Program-made: the position numbers and the translations under genes
In this document: positions 16,541 to 25,010 of the stretch, piece by piece
Numbering within the stretch: position 1 is the stretch's first letter
Layout of the letters: every line of letters begins with the position of its first letter
The notes under the pieces: generated by a model
What the model saw: the letters and a program-made list of their open reading frames with translations, nothing else
Databases searched by the model: none
Told to the model about the DNA's origin: nothing
Assembly: GCF_000248075.1 (NCBI RefSeq)
Contig: NZ_BAFB01000096.1
Coordinates: 1 to 46,894 of the forward strand
Length of the DNA stretch: 46,894 nt
Source of the DNA: Gordonia otitidis NBRC 100426
GTDB lineage: Bacteria > Actinomycetota > Actinomycetes > Mycobacteriales > Mycobacteriaceae
Reading direction: 5' to 3'

Positions 16541-16658
16541 CGTGTGGAGGGACGGCGTCGGATGGGGTCGGCTCAGTCGGCGTCGGCCGCAACCCGGTGC
16601 CACGGGTGCGGCCGACGTCGCTGATTGCCCAGCCGGTTGTTGCCCAGTCGGTTGTCGT

Positions 16659-17378
16659 TCAGTCGGTGTCGGGCTCGGCGTCGCCGAGGGCCAACACGAA
16701 CTTGGTGCCGTACGGCGCATCCTGCACCAGACGCAGTCGCGCCAGTGCGGGGTGGGCGTCGAGCACCCGACCCGCGTTGGCCAACGAACGCAGCGCCGCG
16801 GTCTCTGCGCGAGCAGTCTCCAGCTTGGCCAGACCGCGTGCCTTCGCCGTCACCAACTCAGTGGCAGCAGAACGGATCTCAGCGGGCAAGATCACGTCCT
16901 TGATCACCACGTCGCGTACGTCGATGCCTACCGACTGCCCGGCATTCGCGGTCGCAGCCTTGATCGGCTCGGTCTTGACTGTGTCGGCTCGGGTGATCAC
17001 CTCGTCGACGCTCACCGTCGCGCAGACCTCACGCAACGCGACCTGCGCGGTGAGGTAGACCGCTGTCCACGGCTCGCTGGTGCGTTCGGTGAACGCGACC
17101 GCATCGACGACTGCCGCACGGATGGCCATCGTGACGCGCAGCGACACCGAATCGGACGTCAGGATCTCCTGCGGCGCAACGGTCAGCACGCGCTCACGCG
17201 TGTCGACGAAGGTGTACACGGCACGCCTGCGTGCGCGGTACTCGCCGGGTGACAGCTCGCGGGAAAGCGTGCCGTCGCAGTACTCGAGTCCCCGGTGGCC
17301 TATGGGCACAGTGATCGTGGGGAACCACCGCTTGGCGGGCTTGGTGTAAGCCAGGCGGAGTTCGGTGGAATAAGACAT
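16659..17378 (-). CDS. SPFH/Band 7 family protein (slipin-like)
   Basis: A 239-residue soluble-looking member of the stomatin/prohibitin/flotillin family. The core runs from RERVLTVAPQEILTSDSVSL through VTMAIRAAVVDAVAFTERT to VRDVVIKDVILPAEIRSAAT, with the Ala/Glu-rich coiled helix TAKARGLAKLETARAETAAL after it. No N-terminal membrane anchor is visible, unlike most stomatins, so it may bind membranes through partners. Start ATG 17378 has AAAGGAGG about 9 nt upstream, one of the best ribosome sites in the window. No NfeD or protease partner lies next to it. The function is unknown, presumably membrane-domain scaffolding. Confidence 0.82.
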   Translation of the reverse strand: MSYSTELRLAYTKPAKRWFPTITVPIGHRGLEYCDGTLSRELSPGEYRARRRAVYTFVDTRERVLTVAPQEILTSDSVSLRVTMAIRAAVVDAVAFTERTSEPWTAVYLTAQVALREVCATVSVDEVITRADTVKTEPIKAATANAGQSVGIDVRDVVIKDVILPAEIRSAATELVTAKARGLAKLETARAETAALRSLANAGRVLDAHPALARLRLVQDAPYGTKFVLALGDAEPDTD

Positions 17379-17749
17379 GGTGCGAGCCTCCTTTCGATTG
17401 TCGCGCACGTCGTGTTGTCGGTATCTGGTTGTGCTGCAGTGCCGTTCGTCAGGTGGCAGGCCGACACCGCCCGCGGGAGATCGCGTCGGTGGGGTCGCCT
17501 TGTCGACCGGGCGGAGCCGGAAGACGAGACGACCGCAGGACCGGCGTCGACCTTGTTCCCGGGGGCGGTGCGAGATGAGGAGTCGAACCTCGGCTGGTTG
17601 AGCCTTACCATTGCAGTGAACGAGGCTCGAGAGTCGAACGCGCAGAACGTGATCGCCGGTACCCCGGGATCGGCTGCTCTCTCGTGCGAGAGACAACGAT
17701 GCCAGGACGGTGTCCCTGGCGCAACGGATTTACGCCACGGTGTAGGCGG
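17379..17749. other. 371-bp intergenic region with two small hairpins
   Basis: The gap between the hydrolase end and the SPFH start has no credible ORF. TCTCTC-GTGC-GAGAGA (17678-17693) and GCCAGG...CCTGGC (17701-17720) are stem-loops 30-70 nt beyond the hydrolase stop and may form its terminator. AGTCGAAC appears twice (17581 and 17632 areas) but no cloverleaf could be drawn. The SPFH ribosome site lies at its low end. Confidence 0.5.
17678..17720 (-). terminator. Tandem hairpins after the HsaD-like hydrolase gene
   Basis: On the minus strand a 6-bp GCCAGG/CCTGGC stem is met first, 30 nt after the stop codon, then a TCTCTC/GAGAGA stem with a 4-nt loop. Together they are a plausible terminator without a U-tract. 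Confidence 0.4.
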
Positions 17750-18607
17750 TCAGCGTGCGAGGAACGAGCCGACGACCGACTCGAAAGCCTCTTTGGCCTC
17801 GATCATCACCCAGTGCCCGCATCGGGGAAAGATGTGCAGCTCGGCGTCGGGGATGAGGCGCATCGGCGCCAGCGCCATGTCGGGCGGGCTGACACGGTCG
17901 TCGCGTCCCCAGGTGAGCAGGGTGGGGCAGGCGATCTTGTGCATCATCGACCAGTAGGGCGGGGTGTCGGAGGTGGCGAGGAATTGCTGCTGCATCTCGA
18001 ACGACGCCGAGCCGTACATCGTGCGGCCGGTGGCGAGTGCGTCGGGGTTCATCGCCGCTTGCCAGCGTTCGTCGATGAGCTGGTCGGTGACGAGCTCCTG
18101 GTCGAAGACCATCGCGCGCAGCCAGCGGATGAGCTTGTCGCGATCGGGGTCGTCGGCGAACTCCTGCAGCAGCCGCAGTCCTTCGCTGGGGCTCGGGCTG
18201 AACAGGTTGGGGCCGACGCCGCCGATGGTGACGAGCCTCTCGACCCGGTCGGGTGTGCGGATCGCGAGGTTGACGCCGACCACCCCGCCCATCGAGTTGC
18301 CGATCATCGGGGCCTTCTCGATGCCGAGTCCGTTCATGAACGCGATCACCGACTTGCCCGCCGTGAGCACCGGCATTCCCTCCCACGGGTCGCTGACGCC
18401 GAAGCCGGGGAACTCCAGCACAAAGCAGTGGTGGGTCTGCGCGAAGCTCGCGAGGTTGCCGCGGTAGTTGCGCCAGCCGGTGACGCCTGGGCCGGAGCCG
18501 TGCAGCAGGATCAGCGGCGGTGCGGAAGGATCACCCGCCTCGTGGTAGCGCAAGACGCCCTTGTCGGTGCTCAGTTCGCGTTTGGTCGAGTCGTAGGTGA
18601 CATCCAC
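17750..18607 (-). CDS. Alpha/beta hydrolase, meta-cleavage-product hydrolase type (HsaD-like)
   Basis: A 285-residue serine hydrolase. The oxyanion region LLHGSGPGVTGWRNYRGNL is characteristic of carbon-carbon bond hydrolases such as HsaD, BphD and MhpC. The nucleophile is Ser105 in GNSMGG, with Asp237 in WGRDDRV and His265 in CGHWVMIE completing the triad. HsaD cleaves a ring-opened sterol A/B product, and the KstR-type operator at 18618-18631 supports a steroid role, but no hsaA, B or C gene is adjacent, so the substrate stays open. The GTG at 18607 lies exactly where transcription from the promoter above should begin. Confidence 0.87.
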   Translation of the reverse strand: MDVTYDSTKRELSTDKGVLRYHEAGDPSAPPLILLHGSGPGVTGWRNYRGNLASFAQTHHCFVLEFPGFGVSDPWEGMPVLTAGKSVIAFMNGLGIEKAPMIGNSMGGVVGVNLAIRTPDRVERLVTIGGVGPNLFSPSPSEGLRLLQEFADDPDRDKLIRWLRAMVFDQELVTDQLIDERWQAAMNPDALATGRTMYGSASFEMQQQFLATSDTPPYWSMMHKIACPTLLTWGRDDRVSPPDMALAPMRLIPDAELHIFPRCGHWVMIEAKEAFESVVGSFLAR

Positions 18608-18612
18608 CCGAT

Positions 18613-18642
18613 CAGAGTAGAACGTGTTCTAGTTTGTTGTCA
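18613..18642 (-). promoter_or_regulatory. Leaderless promoter with embedded KstR-type operator
   Basis: On the minus strand TGACAA (18642-18637) and TACTCT (18619-18614) are 17 bp apart, and the GTG at 18607 falls 7 nt behind, so the mRNA is probably leaderless. TAGAACGTGTTCTA (18618-18631) is a perfect 6-bp inverted repeat with a 2-bp centre and fits TnnAACnnGTTnnA, the published operator of the cholesterol repressor KstR. It overlaps the -10 and spacer, where a repressor would block RNA polymerase. No kstR gene is in the window. Confidence 0.75.
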
Positions 18643-18655
18643 CGGGGTGCGCGGT

Positions 18656-19005
18656 GAAGAGTCCGCGCCGCGGTGCAGAAACTCGGGGAAGGGGTGCGGC
18701 GCGGCGCAGGGAGGGGGGAAGGGGGCTTTCCGTGGGTTTTGTGCGTTTCCGCGGGTTGTTGCTGGGGGAAGGGCGCGAAACTGGGGGAAGGGTCCGGGGT
18801 GTCGTGCGGGGAGGGGAAGAGTCCGGCGCCGCGGCGCAGGAAGTGGGGGAAGGGTCTGGGGTGTCGTGCAGGAAGTGGGGGAAGGGGGCTTTCCGCGGGT
18901 TGTGTGCGTTTCCGCGGGTTGTTGCTAGGGGAAGTGGACGAGACTAGGGGAAGAGTCCTCCTCGCGGCGCACGAAGTAGGGGAAGAGTCCGCGCGCGTGC
19001 AGAAA
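18656..19005. repeat. G-rich degenerate tandem repeat array (GGGGAAG motif)
   Basis: Ten GGGGAA motifs begin at 18685, 18715, 18765, 18784, 18813, 18846, 18878, 18928, 18947 and 18979. Spacings of 29-33 bp reveal a unit of about 32 bp. A larger unit of 163 bp is repeated (18715 onward and 18878 onward), each copy with the same 50-bp then 19-bp spacing. Both ends carry similar GAAGAGTCCGCG...GTGCAGAAA sequence. The plus strand is extremely G-rich and could form G-quadruplexes. It lies between the R2lox gene end and the hydrolase promoter; no coding role is credible. Confidence 0.8.
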
Positions 19006-19047
19006 ACCGCGGAACACTCCGAGCCGCGCGGAACGGTCAGCGTCGGT

Positions 19048-20004
19048 TCACGTGCCAAGCGCCTCTGCGTCCTCTTCGCCGAACCGCTCCTCGAGGAGTT
19101 CCGGAGAAACGTCGAGGTCGATCTCCTCGACGGGCCGGCCGCGTGCGGATTCGATGGCGCTGAGTCGACGCTGCGCCCGGTCGGCGGCGTAGGAGAGGAA
19201 CTCGGAGTTGTCGATGCCGAACGGCGGTTCGTCGAACTGGGCGTTGACCCACTCGATCATGCCGAGCGCCAGAGGCATCAGTTCACCCATCCGGACGCCG
19301 ATCGCCTCCCAGAGGCTGTCGTCGGCGGCGACGTGGCGGCGGCACGTGAACGTGCCCCACGCCATGTGGCGACGTTCGTCGTCGCCGATGAACTTGATGA
19401 TCCGCTGCATGCCGGGGAGGATTCCGCGCTGCGTGCAGATCCGCTGCCATGCGTAGTAGCCGGTCAACGCCAGCGATCCCTCGATGACGTGGTTGTAGGT
19501 CACGCTGGCGCGCACCTGGTTCAGCGGCGACGGATCGGTGTCGAGTCGGTGCAGTGAATCGGGGAGCTCTTCGTAGAAGAGCTGGCGGTAGTACGGGTTC
19601 TCGGCGACGTAGGGGTTGAGATCGTCGGTGAGGCCGACGGCATCCATCCAGAGACGGAACACCTCGGTGTGCTTGGCCTCTTCGAAGCAGAACTGCGACA
19701 GGTACATCTCATCGCCGAACCGGCCTTCGGCGGCCATGGCTTTCATGAACGGCTGGATGTCCTGCGTGACCGCTTCCTCGCCCGCCACGAACTGGGCGAC
19801 GAGGAACGTCGCGCTGCGTTGTTGCTCTGCGTCGAGTTCGTACCAGTCGGCGGCGTCGCGGGACATGTCGATGGCCGTGGGATCCCAGAACCGCGCGTTG
19901 CCCTTCATGAACAGACGCAACGGCAGTGACTGCCAGTTGAGGCCGCCACGTCGCAGAGATGCGAAATCCTCGCGGGTGACGCGTTGACGATCGGCGAGAG
20001 TCAT
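19048..20004 (-). CDS. R2-like ligand-binding oxidase (R2lox), Mn/Fe
   Basis: A 318-residue ferritin-like protein closely resembling Rv0233 of M. tuberculosis. Metal ligands are Glu76 (AGEEAVTQD), Glu109 and His112 (FEEAKHTE), Glu175 ([10 protein letters not shown]), Glu210 and His213 ([10 protein letters not shown]). Val79 and Tyr170 (SVTYNH) are the pair joined by the ether crosslink in R2lox proteins. It is therefore not a ribonucleotide reductase subunit despite frequent annotation as NrdB; it binds a fatty-acid-like ligand and activates oxygen at a Mn/Fe centre. It lies 90 bp after the MMPL gene on the same strand and may share its transcript. Physiological substrate unknown. Confidence 0.93.
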   Translation of the reverse strand: MTLADRQRVTREDFASLRRGGLNWQSLPLRLFMKGNARFWDPTAIDMSRDAADWYELDAEQQRSATFLVAQFVAGEEAVTQDIQPFMKAMAAEGRFGDEMYLSQFCFEEAKHTEVFRLWMDAVGLTDDLNPYVAENPYYRQLFYEELPDSLHRLDTDPSPLNQVRASVTYNHVIEGSLALTGYYAWQRICTQRGILPGMQRIIKFIGDDERRHMAWGTFTCRRHVAADDSLWEAIGVRMGELMPLALGMIEWVNAQFDEPPFGIDNSEFLSYAADRAQRRLSAIESARGRPVEEIDLDVSPELLEERFGEEDAEALGT

Positions 20005-20093
20005 GACGCACCGATCAAGGATTGTTCGGGACTCATGAACTGACGTTAGCTCCGAGATCGACCAAGATCGATTTGTTTCGGCGAACTCTCAGG

Positions 20094-22322
20094 TTACTCG
20101 TGCGTCACTTGCGACACCGGATCGCTGGACGTGACCGGGGCCGGTTCATCGTCGGGATCGTGCTTGCGAGACAGGGCACTCGGCCACCAGATCCACCGGC
20201 CGATGTCGATGGAGAGCGCGGGCACGAGCAAGGTCCGGACGATGAGCGTGTCGATGAGGACGCCGAACGCCACGAGGAAAGCCACCTGGGCGAGGAACAG
20301 CAGCGGGATCACCGCCAGCGACGCGAAGGTGGCGGCGAGTACGACACCGGCGGAGGTGATGACACCCCCGGTTGCGGTGAGGCCGCGGATCACGCCGTCG
20401 CGCGTACCGTGCGTCTTCGACTCCTCGCGCACCCGGGTCATCAGGAAGATGTTGTAGTCGATCCCCAACGCGACCAGGAACACGAACGCGAACAGCGGCA
20501 CGACGGGGTCGGCGCCGGGGAAGCCGAACGGTCCGTTGAACAGCAGGGCGGCGACGCCGAGCGTCGTCGCGAACGACAACACGGTGGTGCCGAGGAGGAT
20601 CACCGGCGCGACGATGCTGCGCAGCAGCAGGATCAGCACCGCGAGGACCACGAGCAGCACGATCGGGATGATCAGGTTGCGGTCGTGCTGTGCGGTCGTC
20701 CTGGTGTCGAGGTCGGTGGCCGTGGTGCCGCCGACGGTTGCGTTCGCGTCGGCGATGGGGTGCACGCGGTCTCGGATGCGCTCGACGGTGTCCTGCGCGG
20801 CCAGCGAATCAGCATTGTCGGTCAGCGTCGCCTGGATGGCGACGCGATTGTCGCGGACGAGGGGAGCCTGGTCGGCCGTCGGGCTCTGACTCGAGGTGTA
20901 GAACTGCGCTTCGGCGACGCCGTCGACGGACCGCACGGCGTCGAGGACAGCAGTGGACTGCGGGGCGTCGGCGATGATCCAGGTCGGCGAACCGCTACCG
21001 GCGTCGAAGTGACGGGCCTGGACGTCGGCGCCCTCGACCGACTCGACGCTGCCGAGGAAGAAGTCGGTCTGTGCGATGCCGTCTGACTTGAACATCGGCG
21101 CGAACGCGGCACCGATGAGCAGCAGGACGAGGGTGGAGGCCCAGATGACGCGGGGTCGGGCGGCGACCTTCTCGGCGATGGCGTGCCAGAAGCGATGGGT
21201 GGAATTCTGGGTGCCCGTGCCCGCCATGTCGGTCGCACCGTCAGCCTCAGCCCCGTCAGCCGTGTCGGTCGACGTCGTCGTCGGTTGCTCGAGGCGGGGA
21301 CGGACCGGCCAGAACGCGGCGCGACCGAGCAGCGCGAGAACTGCGGGCAGGAACGTCATCGACGCCAGGAACGACGCCACGATGCCGATCGCGGCGACCG
21401 GACCGAGGCTGCGGTTGGAGTTGAGGTCGGAGAACAGCAGGCACAGCACGCCGAGGATCACGGTGCCCGCCGACGCGGCGACCGGTTCGATGGTCGCTCG
21501 CCACGCGACCTTGATCGCCCGATATTTGTCGGCGGTCTGCGTCAGTTCCTCACGGAAGCGCGACACGAGTAGTAGGGCGTAGTCGGTGGCGGCGCCGAAC
21601 ACGAGGATGAACAGGATGCCCTGGCTCTGCCCGTTGAGTTCGAACACACCCTGTTTCGTCAGGAAGTAGACGGCACCCGACGCGAGTCCGAGCGCGAAGA
21701 CCGCCGAGATGATCACCACGAACGGGAGGATGGGGCTGCGGTAGACGATGATGAGGATGACGATCACCACGGCACCGGCGACCAGGAGCAGCAGCCCGTC
21801 GATACCAGCGAATGCCTCGCCGAGGTCGGCGATCTGACCGCCCGGACCGGTCACGTAGACGCGCAGACCGTTCGGTGGGTTGGCCAGCGCATCGCGGAGC
21901 TTCTCGACGGTGTCGGACGGCTCACCCTTGGTGGAGATCGGGACGATGAGTTCGGCGGCCTGGCCGTCGGACGAGCGGATGGCGGGCGAGAACGCCTCGC
22001 CGAAACCCTCTGCTCCCGCGAGCGGTTTGGTGGTGTCGGCGAGGTACGTCGCATCGGCGTCGGTGAAACCCGACGACCGCTCGGCGATGACGATGGCCGG
22101 TACGTAGCTGGTGTCCTGGAACTTCGCGAGCTCGTCATTGACCTGTGTCGACTCCGCCGAGGCGGGCAGGAACGCCGTGTTGTCGTTGGTGGACACCGAG
22201 GCGAGCTTGCCCGCGAACGGACCGGTGAAGGAACCGAGGACGATCCAGGCGAGAATCCCGAGCGCCGGGATGAGCCAACGCAGCCGATGAGTCGACGACG
22301 CGGTCCGCTGCTTACTCGTCAT
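20094..22322 (-). CDS. MMPL family RND transporter
   Basis: A 742-residue membrane protein with two repeats of one TM, a large extracytoplasmic loop and five or six TMs. The proton-relay Asp-Tyr pairs are visible in FGAATDYALLLVSRFREEL and VALGIDYNIFLMTRVREES. It is shorter than mycobacterial MmpL3 and has only a brief C-terminal tail, as in YdfJ-like members. The second of two close ATG codons (22322) was chosen because AAGGA stands 7 nt before it but almost touches the first. It probably exports a lipid or drug; its partner may be the R2lox downstream, but this is only proximity. Confidence 0.9.
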   Translation of the reverse strand: MTSKQRTASSTHRLRWLIPALGILAWIVLGSFTGPFAGKLASVSTNDNTAFLPASAESTQVNDELAKFQDTSYVPAIVIAERSSGFTDADATYLADTTKPLAGAEGFGEAFSPAIRSSDGQAAELIVPISTKGEPSDTVEKLRDALANPPNGLRVYVTGPGGQIADLGEAFAGIDGLLLLVAGAVVIVILIIVYRSPILPFVVIISAVFALGLASGAVYFLTKQGVFELNGQSQGILFILVFGAATDYALLLVSRFREELTQTADKYRAIKVAWRATIEPVAASAGTVILGVLCLLFSDLNSNRSLGPVAAIGIVASFLASMTFLPAVLALLGRAAFWPVRPRLEQPTTTSTDTADGAEADGATDMAGTGTQNSTHRFWHAIAEKVAARPRVIWASTLVLLLIGAAFAPMFKSDGIAQTDFFLGSVESVEGADVQARHFDAGSGSPTWIIADAPQSTAVLDAVRSVDGVAEAQFYTSSQSPTADQAPLVRDNRVAIQATLTDNADSLAAQDTVERIRDRVHPIADANATVGGTTATDLDTRTTAQHDRNLIIPIVLLVVLAVLILLLRSIVAPVILLGTTVLSFATTLGVAALLFNGPFGFPGADPVVPLFAFVFLVALGIDYNIFLMTRVREESKTHGTRDGVIRGLTATGGVITSAGVVLAATFASLAVIPLLFLAQVAFLVAFGVLIDTLIVRTLLVPALSIDIGRWIWWPSALSRKHDPDDEPAPVTSSDPVSQVTHE

Positions 22323-22457
22323 GTCCATATCCTTGCACGTCGGATTTGCCGGGGTCAGGAGGCGAGAGGATCGTCGAATCGGTCCGCCTCCGAGAGGGTC
22401 TTCGGTGCGTCGACGTTCCTGGATGGGATACGGGCCGACCGTTGCACATGCCGAAGA

Positions 22458-23000
22458 TCAGTCAACCGTGTTGCGTCGCGCGGAGATGAGCAGCGTGAGG
22501 AAATGGATGCCCAGCGCGATCATGACGAAGGCACTCGCCATCTGAACCGAGACAACGACACGTGCGGCCTGCGATGCGGGGGCTATGTCGCCGAATCCGG
22601 TTGTGGTGAACACCGTCAGGCTGAAATAGAGTGCGTCGATTCTCGTCAGCCTCATGTTGAACCCGTCGGTGCCGTACTCGGAGATCAAGAAGTAGGTGGT
22701 GGCGAACGCGACGATGTAGAAGGTCGCAAGCGCCGCCAGCATCTCGAGAGCGGTGGCGATCGGATACGGCGAGCGGATGAAGTGTCGAATCTCCCAGCCG
22801 CAGAAAGCGATCAGCAGCAGAGCGTCGACCACGAACCCGACCATCTTGAAGTCGCTCGTGTGGCCGAGTGGTAGAAGGAAGTAGCCGACCAGCAGGACGC
22901 ACCCCGCGAGCGCGGGACGGATCAGCGCGCTCGCGAGGCGTCGACCACTGAGCGGAACACGAATGTGCTCGCCGGGTGGTCGGCTACCAGATCCGGACAC
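22458..23000 (-). CDS. Two-pore-segment potassium channel family protein
   Basis: A membrane protein of about 180 residues with four hydrophobic segments (LIRPALAGCVLLVGYFLLPL, MVGFVVDALLLIAFCGW, IATALEMLAALATFYIVAFA, VSVQMASAFVMIALGIHFLT). Between the last two is a pore loop with the filter TTTGFGDI, a TxGFGD-type potassium selectivity signature. The start is uncertain: GTG 23000 overlaps the M13 peptidase end by 17 bp, whereas ATG 23027 or 23063 would overlap more. No RCK or cyclic-nucleotide domain follows, so gating is not apparent. It is probably cotranscribed with the peptidase. Confidence 0.8.
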   Translation of the reverse strand: MSGSGSRPPGEHIRVPLSGRRLASALIRPALAGCVLLVGYFLLPLGHTSDFKMVGFVVDALLLIAFCGWEIRHFIRSPYPIATALEMLAALATFYIVAFATTYFLISEYGTDGFNMRLTRIDALYFSLTVFTTTGFGDIAPASQAARVVVSVQMASAFVMIALGIHFLTLLISARRNTVD

Positions 23001-24978
23001 GGTCGGCGTCCGGCAGGAAGAGCGCATCGCCCTGCGCCACGTCGAACGCGTCGTAGAAGGCATCGATGTTGCGAACCACGCCGTTGCAACGGAATTCGGG
23101 CGGCGAGTGCGGGTCGATGGAGAGTCGACGGATCGCCTCGGCGTCGCGGGTCTTGGTGCGCCAGATCTGCGCCCAGCTGTAGAAGACCCGCTGGATGCCG
23201 GTCAGCCCGTCGATGGTCGGAGGTTCGGTGCCCTCGGTGGCGAGACGGTAGGCGACGAGCGCGATCGACAGACCGCCGAGGTCGCCGATGTTCTCCCCGA
23301 TCGTGAACTCGCCGTTGACCTTGTACTTCTCGTCGAGACCCTCGGGTGTGAATTCGCTGTACTGCTCGATCAACGCCCTTGTGCGCTTGGCGAACTCGGT
23401 GCGGTCGGCGTCGCTCCACCAGTCGACGAGGTTGCCGTCGCCGTCGTACTTGGCGCCCTGGTCGTCGAATCCGTGTCCGATCTCGTGTCCGATCACCGCG
23501 CCGATCCCGCCGTAGTTGGCGGCGTCGTCGGCATCGGGGTCGAAGAACGGCGGCTGCAGGATCGCTGCCGGGAAGACGATCTCGTTCATGCCGGGGTTGT
23601 AGTACGCGTTCACGGTCTGCGGCGTCATGAACCACTCGTCGTGATCGACCGGTGAGCCGATCTTGGCGAACTCGCGCTCGTTCTCGAATGACGCTGCGCG
23701 GGCGTAGTTCCCGATCAGATCGCCCCGGTCGACCGACAGTGCGCTGTAGTCACGCCACTTCGCCGGGTAACCGATCTTGGGAGTGAACTTGTCGAGTTTG
23801 ACCAGTGCGCGCTCGCGTGTGGACGGCGTCATCCACGGTAGATCGGAGATGTTCTGGCGGTATGCCGCAACCAGATTGGCGATGAGCTCGTCCATCCTGG
23901 CCTTCGCCTCGGGCGGGAAGTGCTTGTCGACGTAGAGTTTGCCGACCGCGAATCCCATTGCACCCTCGACGAACCCGACGCCGCGCTTCCAGCGGTCGCG
24001 GATCGTCTCGGCCCCGGTGAGGGTGCGTCCGTAGAAGGAGAAGTTCTCATCGACGAACTCCGACGACAGGTAGGGTGCGGCCGAGTGCAGCAGACGCCAC
24101 GTCAGCCACGTCTTCCAGTGATCGAGTGGCGACTCGTTGAACAGGGTGGTGGCGTCGTCGACGAAGGATGGTTGACCGACGACGACCTCGGCGAAGGTGA
24201 CGTCGCCGACCGTGCCGAGTCCGCCGAACCACTCATGGATGTTGAATCCCGAAGCGAGTGAATCGAATTCGCCGAGCGAGAAGAGGTTGTAGGTGAGATC
24301 GGCGTCGCGTCGTCGAACAACGTCCCAGTGATGGCCTGCGCTGGCGGTCTCGAGATTGAGGACGGTCGTGGCGCGCTCGTCCGCGTCGTCGTAGCCGGCG
24401 AGCGAGAACATGCGTGAGATGTGATCGCGGTAGGCCTCACGTGTCTGGGCATGGGTCTCGTCGCGGTAGTACGACTCGTCCGGCAGTCCGAGGCCTGACT
24501 GGACGACGTGTACGAGATAGCGGTCGGAGCGCTTGGCGTCGGTGTCGACATAGAAGCCGAACAGCCCGCCGACCCCGTGCCGCTGCAGCCGTCCGATCTG
24601 CTTGGACAGCCCGTCGGTCGACGTGATGGCCTCGATCGCCTCGATCTCACCGCGAATCGGGCCGATTCCGAGGGCCTCGATGTGGTCGGTGTCCATGAAC
24701 GAGCCGAAGAGGTCGCCGATCTTCTGGGCATCGGACCCGCTGGGCGGGTCTGCCTCGGCGCATTCGGTGATGATGTCGCGGACGTTCTCCTCGGCGCGGT
24801 CGCGCAACACGTGGAAAGCGCCGTCGACCGAGCGGTCGTCGGGTATCACGTGAGTGTCGAGCCACTTGCCGTTGACGTGGGAGAACAGATCGTCCTGAAC
24901 GCGGACGGCATCGTCAACCCACTCGAGGTCGATGCCGGAGGGGAGGGAATCGGTCTTCGAAGCAGTCACGACTTCCAT
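22984..24978 (-). CDS. zmp1: M13 family zinc metallopeptidase (Zmp1/neprilysin-like)
   Basis: A 664-residue peptidase, nearly the same length as M. tuberculosis Zmp1. The zinc site is HEIGH at residues 498-502 with third ligand Glu562 in GENIGDLGG. NAYYNPGMNEIVFPAAILQP is the substrate-strand motif NAYY of M13 enzymes, and the protein ends RVRIW like the family's CxxW terminus but without Cys. No signal peptide is seen; mycobacterial Zmp1 also lacks a classical one. Zmp1 is linked to host interaction in pathogens, which need not apply here. ATG 24978 is used; GTG 24969 is an alternative. Confidence 0.93.
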   Translation of the reverse strand: MEVVTASKTDSLPSGIDLEWVDDAVRVQDDLFSHVNGKWLDTHVIPDDRSVDGAFHVLRDRAEENVRDIITECAEADPPSGSDAQKIGDLFGSFMDTDHIEALGIGPIRGEIEAIEAITSTDGLSKQIGRLQRHGVGGLFGFYVDTDAKRSDRYLVHVVQSGLGLPDESYYRDETHAQTREAYRDHISRMFSLAGYDDADERATTVLNLETASAGHHWDVVRRRDADLTYNLFSLGEFDSLASGFNIHEWFGGLGTVGDVTFAEVVVGQPSFVDDATTLFNESPLDHWKTWLTWRLLHSAAPYLSSEFVDENFSFYGRTLTGAETIRDRWKRGVGFVEGAMGFAVGKLYVDKHFPPEAKARMDELIANLVAAYRQNISDLPWMTPSTRERALVKLDKFTPKIGYPAKWRDYSALSVDRGDLIGNYARAASFENEREFAKIGSPVDHDEWFMTPQTVNAYYNPGMNEIVFPAAILQPPFFDPDADDAANYGGIGAVIGHEIGHGFDDQGAKYDGDGNLVDWWSDADRTEFAKRTRALIEQYSEFTPEGLDEKYKVNGEFTIGENIGDLGGLSIALVAYRLATEGTEPPTIDGLTGIQRVFYSWAQIWRTKTRDAEAIRRLSIDPHSPPEFRCNGVVRNIDAFYDAFDVAQGDALFLPDADRVRIW

Positions 24979-25010
24979 CCTGTCACGGCCCGCTGCCGGC
25001 TACAGCCGCG

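Noticed and set aside
14262..16592. 776-residue ORF antisense to fadB
   Set aside because: It is a GC-driven mirror frame of a clear enzyme gene; its translation is low-complexity, rich in Leu, Gly, Arg, Asp and Val, without domains. The same holds for long antisense frames at 13022-14626, 26058-27740 and 30712-32136.
17555..17660. tRNA-like T-arm sequences (GTTCGACTC twice on the minus strand)
   Set aside because: No matching acceptor stem, D-arm or anticodon arm could be drawn for either copy, so no tRNA is called.
18656..19005. CRISPR array
   Set aside because: Repeats are degenerate, spacers are not unique and uniform, no palindromic repeat core is seen and no cas genes are in the window.
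18612..19058. Pro-rich 148-residue ORF across the G-rich repeat array
   Set aside because: Its composition simply follows the repeat on the minus strand; it has no ribosome site or domain and overlaps the hydrolase promoter.
19048..20004. Ribonucleotide reductase beta subunit
   Set aside because: The Val79/Tyr170 crosslink pair and the overall match to Rv0233 indicate R2lox, and no NrdE partner is near.
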